Shown in pieces: positions 46,041 to 55,519 of a DNA stretch of 64,000 nucleotides. Origin of the DNA: Romanomermis culicivorax (lineage: Eukaryota; Nematoda; Enoplea; Mermithida; Mermithidae); the NCBI GenBank assembly GCA_963922205.1, contig CAWUHX010000216.1, positions 496,001 through 560,000 on the forward strand. Direction: 5' to 3'. The notes under the pieces were generated by a model, which was not told the origin of the DNA, made no database searches, and was given only the letters and a program-made list of their open reading frames with translations. The position numbers were made by a program, and so were the translations under genes. Numbering within the stretch: position 1 is the stretch's first letter; every line of letters starts with the position of its first letter.

Positions 46041-46757
46041 ACCTATCAGGGTACCCATTACCATTATCACCCTTCCACCATTCTTAACTTTTTACAGGTG
46101 GATGGCGATTGGTTCCGATGGCTGACTTCTTTCATGCCATTGGCCGCACTTTTGGCTTCTCCGTGTTCTGCTGCCGGATATGCCTATGTTAACTATTTGT
46201 TGCTTCGCCACTCCCAAAATATGGATTCCGCAACACGCACTGCATTCTATGATTGTATGTGGTACCGCACTGACAGCAACCCCAAATCGCGCCTCACCGA
46301 TTGGATGAATCGCATCCTGGAGAGAGAGCCGTCTTTTGCCAGCGACCCTGGAACATACGTCTGCAACCGGTTCGCCCTACGCCTGATCATCTTCAACGAG
46401 GAATTCCACATGGAAACGTCCGTTGAACAGGTCGACATTGACAAATCCGACTATACGGCCAATCCGCACAGCCGTTTTCACTTCTATTCAACGTTCCTCG
46501 CAATTATCGACTATCAAAATCGATTTTCGTTCCCCGCACCCGTGTATGCGTACCCCATGCCGACTATGGCTTCGGTGCACACGCTCATCGCCGAGGAACT
46601 GCTTGACCGCCCTACTGGTGTTGAAGTGGAACCCGCCAATGAGGAACTTCTGGACACGCCAATTTTTGATTTGAACATAGTGAAGCTGCTGCCGTCAACC
46701 GACGCATCGGCCCTTCCACCAATGATTAACTTCTGGACATGCCAATTTTTGATTTGA
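46041..46757 (+). pseudogene. Continuation of P 3' frame, unrecognised
   Basis: After the TGA at 46038 the same phase stays open to 46757, so it may once have been one protein with the exonuclease. It reads [48 protein letters not shown] and [16 protein letters not shown]; globular, helix-rich and without a recognised family. Element E lacks this part: its text goes from exonuclease motif III straight to the proline-rich frame. At the end, an 83-bp tandem duplication (46645-46727 and 46728-46801) shifts the phase. Confidence 0.5.
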
Positions 46758-46801
46758 ACATAGCGAAGCTGCTGCCATCAACCGACACGTCTGCCCTTCC
46801 T
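46645..46801 (+). repeat. 83-bp tandem duplication in P
   Basis: aacttctggacacgccaatt at 46645 recurs as aacttctggacatgccaatt at 46728, with about 70 bp of close similarity. As 83 is not a multiple of three it breaks the frame. Confidence 0.85.
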
Positions 46802-48353
46802 ATGCACACTGCCCCATCCGATATTACGGCGACTGCTACGCAAATCACCGATTTTTTGAAACTGACACTCGACCAAATTTCAGACATCGCCCCGGTGCCG
46901 ATGGACGAATCTACCCCCATCCAGTCCGCCACAATGGATACCGAAACGACGACCACCACTGACCAAGCCTGCAATGGTACCTGCCGTAGACCTGCGAATC
47001 TATTTGGCCACTCCGGCAATTCTTCCCGGACCTCTGATCATAGCCACCGTTGCGGCTGCCAGGTATAGTGCCCCTGTCCGTTTCTCGCAACATATAATTT
47101 CAGATACTCAATGGAACACACTGGCCGCAGCACTTACCGCATATCACTTTCCTCCGCCGCCGTATATGTTGTTCCCCAAACACCACTGGATGGACTACCC
47201 TGATGCGCTTAAGGAAGAGATACAGCGCATTTTGTTGCCACAAATGATGCCCACAGCCCCGGTTCCTCAAATTGCTCAAATGGCTCCAGTTATTCCTCAA
47301 GCAGCCGTACAACTGCCGATCCCATTACCACTGCCGATTGCCTTACCGCTGCCACGGGTGCCACAACCACCGCAGCCCGCGACTCTATTGCCGCTGACAG
47401 CACCTGTGGATGTTCAAACCCCACAGGCACCCAGCACGTCCACGCCCGCTCTAGATCACCATGGCCAGCCTATTCGAAAGCCCAGACGTTATGAACACTC
47501 AGTCAAGCACAAACAACACCTTCACGAAGAGGCCGAATATCCCAAATCCCACAAAACATGCATGACGGACGAACCCCGCACCAGGCAAATGTGGCCACCC
47601 AGTACCTCGCGTACTGAGCGCTGCAAAACGCCTAGCGAACAAACAACCCATCGCTGCAAGCAAGGCGAAAAACAGAAGACCCGTGAAGAGGCTCGTAAAT
47701 CTTCACAGACAACTTCGAGGCCGTTACTGAAACCCACGTCCACGAAAACCCCAGCGCCAGCAAAACAACCGCCGCCTGCCGACCAAGCCGATAGACACTG
47801 CTCACGCCATGAGTCACACTCTCATGATGATCGCCACCGTAAAGAAACTCTGCAAACTCACGCCACCAGCCACGATAGCCATCAACATAAACGCTGCAAT
47901 GATGCACCGCAGCATAGCACTCAGAGTGAGCAAACGGGCCAGGTGCACTCAACCAGATTTCATGAAGAAGCGTACTGGCGCGGTTTCCGCCAGTCACCAC
48001 CAAAGTTGACAGATTACATCAGCCCGTTGCATAGAGACGCCGAAATTCAAAGACGTATGGAAGCCTTGAAAAACCTGCAGAAAGACGTTTTCAAGGCTCC
48101 GCTACCGCTGCCGCCTCCGATGGATGTGGAACCTGCCACGTCATCCGCAACTTCCCTTACGCCTACAGCCACGTCGCAGCCACCCATGGCTCCAACATCC
48201 ACTATGATGACTATGGTAACTCACACCATGTCGCTGCCGCCTACAGTCCCGATGTCGGCTCAGAGTACCCCACAAACCCAACCGCAATTGGTTATAACAA
48301 CTAGGCCAGTCCTCGGAGTCGCTCGGCCAACCAGTTCTGCACCCAACTGTTGA
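46739..48353 (+). pseudogene. P proline/His-rich 3' frame
   Basis: Frames 46739-47068 and 46974-48353 (459 codons), joined by a frameshift near 46980. Opens with [16 protein letters not shown] and [13 protein letters not shown], shared with E (29359-29021). A long stretch of [17 protein letters not shown] type follows, then a Lys/Arg/His/Thr-rich low-complexity part ([17 protein letters not shown]), then a short ordered part ([30 protein letters not shown]). It looks like a disordered scaffold or nucleic-acid-binding protein. No known domain. It ends at TGA 48351. Confidence 0.55.
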
Positions 48354-48360
48354 ACTGCAA

Positions 48361-49290
48361 TTGCCCAGCGAAGCAACCCGACTGCCCAACTATATGCATT
48401 TCCCAACCGTGGATTCACCGCATTGTGTTACACTATTGACGCCTCGCCATCCACGGTGTACCGATCCATCCGTTGAGTTTTTCACACCGCGTATGTTGCC
48501 CGAAATGGTTTTGATCAACTTCTTCAGCCACCTTGGTATTCACATCACTATGGCCGTTCACATTCGCGCAACAAATGCTTCACTCCCATTGTACCAATAT
48601 TTTCGCGAACACTATCGGCCCACGTACCGAGAACAACAACCCCCCGTTTCGCATGACGTGGCCGCACTAATTCTGCGATGGGTTGCTGGCCTGTGGGCTG
48701 AGGAGCTCAGCGTCGTTGACGCCATTCACACCGCCCATTTGGCCCTCTTTCTCTACAAAGCTCGAGGTTTGGATAACCTGTTGTGCTTATTGCAGGCCTA
48801 CAACACCACTGTCCGCTTGATCAACAGCTGGATGGCATACCCGCAATATGCGCCATTCCTGCAACCGCCCGAAATTGCCCATATTCAACGAATTTACCTA
48901 CAGTACCATAGTGAAACCGATCGCCCCGTACCTCTGTTGCGCCGGCACGATTTTTCCGCCTGGTGGAATTTGTTGCCACCGCGACTGCTGCCGCCAACAG
49001 GTTTGCTATCAGACTGCCCGTCCTTGATCGCTACACAATTGCCGCCCCGCGGTGTGAATCCTCTTTCACCGCTCGGATCGCAAACATACACTTCATCATC
49101 TCGCCGCCGCGATAACACCCATTATGGTCATAATCACAACCCTTGCTCTGTTCGCTTTGATAGCCATGACGATCCCCGCGACCCCCATGGTTATCACAAC
49201 AACCGCTACCGCCAAGAAAATTGCAACCGCCGCGACTATCAACATCAATCTCGATCTGCCTCCGATACTTGCCACCATCACCGCCATTGA
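48361..49290 (+). pseudogene. P 3' terminal frame
   Basis: A 309-codon open frame, entered by frameshift (first codon TTG). It holds [57 protein letters not shown] and [12 protein letters not shown], all helix-like, which match the E frame at 28070-27630. The last 80 residues are Arg/His/Asn/Tyr-rich and end CHHHRH. Intact in itself. No known family; conservation in two diverged elements says it was under selection. Low-complexity basic C-terminus suggests nucleic-acid binding. Confidence 0.6.
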
Positions 49291-49863
49291 CTCAAATTTT
49301 TGTACAGTAATATTCGTTTTTTCTTTTCATTTTTTGTTTTTGTCCTCATTTAACCTCGTCTAATACTGGTTGTTTTCTTTTTCTAATCTCTTTTTGTGTG
49401 CTTTATTTGTACTAGTTTCCCCAGCGCACGTGCAGCCGATGCTAAGACCACGCAGTGAGATGACTCAAAATGTTCTACCGCCACAGGCCCCCACTTGGGC
49501 CGTTTTTTGTCCTTTCCGCCTCCAATGCTGTGTTCACGTTTTGTTATGGCCGCCATCGTAGTGGCCGGCCTCACCCTCCCATCTGCATGGTGTCGTATGC
49601 TGGTGCGCTCCAGTATATCGGTGTGGACGGAGTGACAACGCGAGCTGCAGCGTTGCTGAACTTATGGCCTTGCTAATTGCAACTTGGGTTGAGAGGTCAC
49701 ACCCTACGCGCCGCCCAAAATCGGCTCAAACAACCCCAACAAACCATCGGCCCCACTGTGTGATACTGAAGATTCCTTCGGCGACCCCGATGACGGCCTG
49801 TAGTGGCGGTTCCCTTCCCCTTGCATCTTTTCGTTTTTTCTTGACAATCGCTTAGGGCAATCT
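49291..49863 (+). other. P 3' untranslated region
   Basis: Between the last stop and the PPT. T-rich at 49315-49400, then a less AT-rich part. Short open frames overlap here but show no resemblance between P and E. Confidence 0.5.
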
Positions 49864-49881
49864 ACGGCAAGGGGGGAGATG
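49864..49881 (+). promoter_or_regulatory. Polypurine tract of P
   Basis: gcaaggggggagatg immediately before the 3' LTR; the plus-strand primer. Confidence 0.8.
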
Positions 49882-50455
49882 TGTTGTAGTGTGTTTTCCG
49901 CCGATTTTGTTGTTTTGTTAAAGAAACCAAGAGGCCCGCAGGTAGCAAGTGGAGTGAGCAACACAGACCATCAACAGTCGTCTTACTGCAGCGCATGTCG
50001 GTATACGTGCACAGGGTTCTCTCTCAGTATTTTCATTCTTTTTATTATTGATATATTTTTTTTACTAAACCTGTGCCCCGCTGGCCGCCATTGCATTATT
50101 CGTCGCCTCCCCACACACAACTGTCTATTTTTTTTCTCGTCCCAGTGGGTGGGAGTGGATTGTTTATTTTTCTTTTCTCGTTTGTCCTCGCCCTGTACGT
50201 AAGTATTTGTTTTTCTTTCGATTGCATAACATTAAAAGGTAGAAAACTCACTTCCCTCAGTTTTACGCAATGAGGGAGACAATTAAGGAAACACCTTTTC
50301 CTTCATTGGTGGGATAGTTAGTGTCGGGTTTAAGCACAAGCAATTAAGTTAATCGGGTAAACGTGGGCCTGGGAAACACGTACATTAAGGATGAATCCTG
50401 GAATCCCAATCCTGCCTGTGACTCATCAGCTCCCGACACAAAACCAAATACAACA
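49882..50455 (+). repeat. 3' LTR of element P
   Basis: TGTTGTAGTGTG ... AAATACAACA, 574 bp, followed by target duplication ctag (50456-50459). Partner of 36197-36781; similarity is high but with many single differences and short indels. Confidence 0.95.
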
Positions 50456-50459
50456 CTAG

Positions 50460-50780
50460 CACATATGACGGCCGCGATGACTGGATCTTGACTCAAGGTG
50501 GTGTTGCATGTGAATTGACTATTGCGGGGTTCACGGAAATGAGGGGTACTTGAGTCTGTACAATCCCGTCCAACCCGGAGCTACTGAAAGTAGACAAGGG
50601 CAGAATAGGGGGCAGGAAGCTTACAGTGGGTACCACTGATGATTGGGTAATATTTGTTGGCTGTGGCTGTAATATGTGGTCAAAACTCAGGGCACGGCGT
50701 GCGTCCATGGCAGCGTTAGGCGAGCTTGATCGCGACGGGAGGTGTGTGAGATCCCGCAGTGTGTGGCTCACTTTGGGCAT
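50460..50780 (-). pseudogene. gag: gag of element M, 5' portion
   Basis: Reads leftward from ATG 50780 (MPKVSHTLRDLTHLPSRSSS), closely matching the start of the P gag, through SFDHILQPQPTNITQSS and STFSSSGLDG. It is cut at 50460 by the insertion of P; the gag resumes at 36192. In-frame Arg codon where P has TGA. The stretch 50781-50900 is the leader; it stays open but is probably untranslated. Confidence 0.85.
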
Positions 50781-50899
50781 CTTTTTCTGAAGGGTATAAT
50801 AACCTTTTTTGTAACCTTGGGCACAAGTAAGGCATGGTCGAATTTTGAGACTTGGGGTCCTATTCGGATGCAGTGCAATGGCGGGGAAAGGAAGCCTAC

Positions 50900-50917
50900 A
50901 ATCCAAGTGTTCACCAG
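50900..50917 (-). promoter_or_regulatory. Primer-binding site of M
   Basis: On the minus strand, TGGTGAACACTTGGATTG one base after the LTR, nearly the P sequence. Confidence 0.7.
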
Positions 50918-51461
50918 TGTTGTATTTTAAGAATGTGGTCGGGAATCGATGAGTTAGGCAGGAGTGGGATCCCAGGGTTCGTCCTTAATGTATGTATTTC
51001 ACACGCCAACGCTTACCCAATAAACTTAAATAAATGTACCTAAACCCGACACTAATTACCCTACAAACTAAGGAAAGATACTTCCTTAATTTGTCTCCCC
51101 AATTAGAATAAACACAAGCAAGGAAACCTTTCTTCAATTTTTTACCTTCATGCAATAATACACTTACTGACAAAATGGGGCTGGGTGAGAGCACAACAAA
51201 ATCACTCCCACGCACTACTGAGAAAAGACAATGTAGAATAGGCATGCAGGGAGGCAGCGAGTAGGACATAAAACTAATAATAAACGCACATTATAAGAAC
51301 AGCATTATGGCACACTGAGAGAGAGAGCCAGCCCACACATACTGATGTGGGCTACAGTAAGACAGCTGTTGATGGTCCCCGTCGCTCACTCTACTTGGTA
51401 CTTGGGGGCCTCATGCGCAGTTTGACAAAAATGATAAAATCGGGGGAAACACACTACAACA
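50918..51461 (-). repeat. 5' LTR of element M
   Basis: Minus strand: TGTTGTAGTGTGTTTCCCCC at 51461 to TACAACA at 50918, 544 bp. It shares with the P LTR the pattern CCATCAACAG-(C/T)-GTCTTACTG and the tail with GGAT-TC...CC but is clearly a different subfamily. Outside it lies taat (51462-51465), the likely target site in E, since the uninterrupted E sequence is seen at 34020-34045. No second M LTR is in the window. Confidence 0.88.
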
Positions 51462-52258
51462 TAATGAGTAAAAGTAGGAGGATCAATAGGTAAGCTGAAA
51501 ACATCCCAATATCTTTTGAGTATCTTAATGGCTTCAGTCTTCTGAGTGGGTGAGACAAAGGTATTTTGAGTCATTTTTTAAAGAGCTAAGTAAAGTTTTT
51601 GAGAATCGGAGGTATTAGGCAGAGAGTGATCTAATGCAGCAGGTTGGTGATCAGCTGGATCAGGCTCTGATGCAGCTACAGCAACATGAGAAAGAGAATC
51701 TTGTGAGCTGGTGTTGGACTTTTCCAGAGGGTGCTTTACAACAGCAGCTACTTGGTTAGTGCTAAGCTCAAGGCAGTTTCCAGAGTTATTGACAAACAGA
51801 AGTGGACAAGTTCCATTACTGATATTAATCATTGAAGTTTCTACGGAAAATTCTTTCCTGTTAGAAGTGTTATGAGCAGGTTTAACTATTAGATCAAGTA
51901 TGGATGTTTCTGTATGTGGAAAAACATGACCACGAATCCAGTGTTGAGAATAAGGTTGAATCTTAACAGTAGCAGCAGCAATGATAAAGATAGGTATGGC
52001 AAGTTCAGGGACAACTAGATTGTTGGAATCAACGACTGTGGAAGTGTCAGTTTGAACAGGTCGATCAGAGGATTCAGCTTCAACCTCCTCCACTGGCTCA
52101 TCACTCTCGAATGATGGATAGTCTGAAGATTGGGCATGAATCGGAATTGCTTCTAGAATTGGTCCTTCAAGACTGGTGAGAGTTGAAATTTCTTCAGGTG
52201 GGTTAGGTAGATGTCTAGGAATTATGGTAAGAGGTATCCTCAACATATCCTTGCTCAA
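51462..52258 (-). pseudogene. pol: E protease-RT linker, right copy, cut by M
   Basis: Acidic linker ([45 protein letters not shown]) from the protease to the start of RT (MTQNTFVSPTQKTEAIK, RYWDVFSLP), interrupted at 51462 by the LTR of M. It is the same sequence as 34032-34801. The frame has one stop near 51575. Confidence 0.85.
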
Positions 52259-52599
52259 AGTTCAGAATGGCTTGGACATCAGGATGAGCCAGGAAGTGGG
52301 TACCAATGATGCACTGGTTACCAGTGTCATCATCAAGAATGGCACATTTCACAAGATGTTGGCCACAATCAGACTCCATAGTGAACAGAACCGGTCTTTA
52401 CCACTGCTCCATCTGTGACATATATATGGCCACAGACAGGTAGAGGGGTATCAATCTTCTCAAAGGCTCATCTAACAAGACCAGAGGATAACACAGGACA
52501 CTGAGCACCAGTATCCATGAGAGCGTTTGCAGTAATGCGCCCAATTTTGATAGGAATGAGGAAGGCATTAGTAGGTAGATAGTTTTTTATATAATTATC
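52259..52599 (-). pseudogene. pol: Aspartic protease of inverted E
   Basis: Minus strand: ALMDTGAQCPVLSSGLV with DTGA at 52504-52515, then a TGA, GHIYVTDGAVV, a frameshift near 52385, and AILDDDTGNQCIIGTHFLAH. All match the P protease in order. At least one stop and one frameshift make it dead. Confidence 0.85.
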
Positions 52600-54956
52600 A
52601 GAAAGAGGAGTCCAGTTACCTGTTTTGCATATTGCTGGGTATGCAATCCAAGGATCATTCCCTGAGATGTCTTCTGCATCTCAACTAATAATACCAGGAG
52701 AGAACAGAGTTGCATTAGCAGAATTATTATCATTAGCAGAATCATTAGCAGAAAGCAGAATTAGCAGATTAGCAGAATTATCAGGCTTAAGATCAGTTTG
52801 TACCATATTCCCAGAACATGGTTGAGAAACTGATTCAGATTCTTGAGTGGGTTCAGTAGTACTAGAAATCAGAATTTGAGATTGAGGAGCAGGTAGTGCA
52901 CGAGGGTTAGAGGTTATCTCAGTAAGATGCCTATTATTAGCAGAAAACTCAGCCCAAGGGTTGCCAGAGCCGTCCCGTTGGGGTAAGTGTGATACTCAAT
53001 AGGAAAATTAGCAGAATCATAATGAGGAGCAGAAGTGACAATGTTATAAACATCAGCATCGTGGTTACCATATGTTTTAAAACATGGACTACCACTTCCA
53101 CAATAATAAGAGTTTCCTCTATTACTGTAACTGCCTCTGTTGTTTCTCCAATTTGGGTTGATGGGAACATCATTGCCAAAGTTTGGGTTGTAACAGTTTT
53201 GATACTTATTATCATTATAAGGGACTACTTGATGATCAGAGGTAGGTTGAGTTTGAGGATTAACGTGCTTTAACCATTTGCAGTCTGCAATGTTATGTGT
53301 GTTGCTTTTGTGAGCCTCACACCAGGGACTGGTGGACTGTATGGATAGAGATGGGTTATGATCCCTACTCTGAGACCTATCATAACGAGAACAAAAATCA
53401 GAAAGATAATCAGAACGTGAATGATCCCAGCTGCATGAGGCCGAAAAATCAAGCTGAGCAGAATTATCACAACTTCTGTTAGTCTGATTATATGAGGGAG
53501 AAAGTCGAAACTCAGAAGTGAACTCAGGTTGCCTGTCATTGTGAACTCCATCAGGATTTGCTGAAGAAGGTCAGTAATCTTACTTACAGGAACAGTAGCT
53601 TCACTAAAAGACACTCTAGGTTTATTAGAAGTAGAATTATCAGAGTTATGATTAGGAGATTGTGAGTAAGAAAAACATCTTCTATCATGACGTCTTTGAG
53701 AAGGAGGAGTAGGAGGTTGAGGTTGAGACTGAGGATCAGCTTGATTGACGAGAATGGGTCATTCTGCAGTACCAATCTTGGCTTTCATAGCTCCCAAAAT
53801 CTTACGAGCTTTAGAGACAGCAGTGGCAAATTGTTGAACAGTAGTAAATTCCTGCGCATCCTCACCAATTGAAATTTGGTAGAAAACAGACATTTTCATC
53901 AAAAACATCTTGATGAATTTCTGATGGCGGAATTTCTGATCCTTATCAGGAGATAGAAGTTGAATGTAAGTCATGACTCTGCTGAGAAAAGCAGCAGGGT
54001 CTTCTTCTGAGCTCCGCGTCATCAAATCTAGCTCGCATTGGAGACTCATCTTATCACAGGTAGGAGTGAGAGAGACCATTAACATATGCTCAGCTTCTTC
54101 AGAATCTTTGATGTTCTGAATAGTATCACTAGGAGCATCATGAGTTAATCTGCAAAGTGCACTGATCTTGACACAATTAATTAAATAAACTGAACTCACT
54201 TTTGAGACCAATGAAAAAGTGCAGCAATCAAATATCTTGAGTTGCTTCATTAATGCAGAGAGATGTCATATTCTTAACTATTACCTCAATTGGGCTTTCC
54301 TTCTCACCAATGTGATTGGTAGTGAATATCAGTGTTGTAATAACCATAGTTATGGGAAAAGTTTACAGGAGGATTGTCGGAAAAGACAGGAGGAGGAGCA
54401 GTATGCAAGGAGTTGTGAAGTATCTTAGAGTTAGATATATACTCTGCTTCAATTACAGAAGAATCACAATGAATAGGAGGATTAGATTAAGCAGAATTAG
54501 GAGTTTTCAACTTAATAACAGGAGCTATAGCAGGTATGTGAGACGTTACTGGTACAGTAGTAGTTACAGGTGCACTATGAGGAGAAAGAGGCTCAGGTTG
54601 AGGTACAGAAATATGAGGGTTACTTAAATTACTTATGTGATTTACAGCAGAGGAATTACCTGAGGTTCCAGAAATGAAAAGCTTAAACTGATCTATTAAA
54701 CTAGTTGAAGTGCTGACATTTGCACATAATTAGCTGAAATTTGCACATAATCCACTGAATCCTGAGGACCAGATCCCACTTGTGGTAGAGTGAGAGGCAA
54801 TGGAGCAACTGCCTGCACAACTGGCGCCAGTTGCTCGGAAACTACATTACTTGAGGACTCAGAGGCAAATAGCGAGTTGCTAAATGTCGTGGGAGTGACT
54901 AGCAGAGTGCTATTCCCTGGTGGGGTATGTGGAATTTCTTGAGAGTTTGTTAGCAT
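52600..54956 (-). pseudogene. gag: gag of inverted element E
   Basis: Counterpart of 19577-22333. It starts at ATG 54956 (MLTNSQEIPHTPP). After about 75 codons a 571-bp deletion (near 54712) removes most of the N-terminal region, with a 19-bp duplicated scar. A 2-bp deletion near 54185 shifts the capsid frame that follows (54250-53759). The knuckle and Tyr/Asn-rich tail are kept (53270-52949). At 52690-52770 short AGCAGAATTAGC-like repeats lie between gag and protease, absent from the forward copy because that ends at the same point. Confidence 0.85.
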
Positions 54957-55096
54957 CTTATTAAAACTTGGAAAATAACCTAGAAAATAACAGATGTCCT
55001 ACGAGGTCTAGCCTCCACTATTTGATGAGAAGTAAAGGAAACTAGGCCTCAATGCAGAGAAAGGTAAGTACTTAGTAAACCTAAACAGATCACCAG

Positions 55097-55515
55097 TAGT
55101 ATATTTTTAAAATAATTTTCTTCTTTTATTTGAGACTCTTGAATGGTGATCCATCAAAAAATATTAAGATTTGATTTTGAATCCAAAATGATATTGCAGG
55201 ATTTTGTTCCAAGAGGTTCAGACCTTAATACTAAGACTTACCAAGGCCTGGATGGGGGCATGATCTCCCTTTCAGATGACAAATGCTCAAAATTTTTATC
55301 AACAAATAAATATTCTAATTTCTACTATGATGGTAATTTGCAGGATGAGGAGTTTATTAGGCAGAGGTGAGAACATTAGATAAAATATAAAACAAAAAAA
55401 CTCTAATTCACTAACCCAAATTCTGGCACATGATGCAATGACTACAGTAATCGCATCACCCAGTTTGAATATGATATTTAAACAGTTGTGGGAGACTGGA
55501 AATGTCACTACAACA
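55097..55515 (-). repeat. 5' LTR of inverted element E
   Basis: Reverse complement of 19018-19436, 419 bp, flanked outside by attg (55516-55519). Confidence 0.92.
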
Positions 55516-55519
55516 ATTG

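Larger units (their letters stand above)
36197..50455 (+). mobile_element. Full-length Ty3/Gypsy element P (14.26 kb)
   Basis: LTRs 36197-36781 and 49882-50455, 4-bp target duplication ctag, PBS, PPT and all coding regions are present: gag, protease, RT, RNase H, integrase, then an exonuclease-like frame, a proline-rich frame and a terminal frame. It is inserted in the gag of M in the opposite orientation. It is clearly GC-richer than flanks A and B. All genes carry stops or frameshifts and the RT active site is changed, so it is dead, but less decayed than E. Confidence 0.95.
26557..55515 (-). mobile_element. Inverted element E, whole span with nested M and P
   Basis: Both ends are LTRs of one family (26557-27079 and 55097-55515) flanked by identical attg duplications, so both ends stem from one insertion. 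Reading leftward from 55515: LTR, gag, protease, linker to 51462; then the M element 5' part with P inside it; then linker again (duplicated), RT, RNase H, integrase, exonuclease-like frame, Pro/Ser-rich frame, terminal frame, PPT, LTR. It is an autonomous-type Ty3/Gypsy layout with a long 3' frame, inactivated many times over. Confidence 0.85.

Noticed and set aside
44637-46757. Envelope gene
   Set aside because: The position fits, but no signal peptide, cleavage site, fusion peptide or membrane anchor is visible, and exonuclease motifs are.
47632-48003. Minus-strand frames opposite the proline-rich frame of P
   Set aside because: Shadows caused by the biased composition of the plus-strand gene; no homologue in E.
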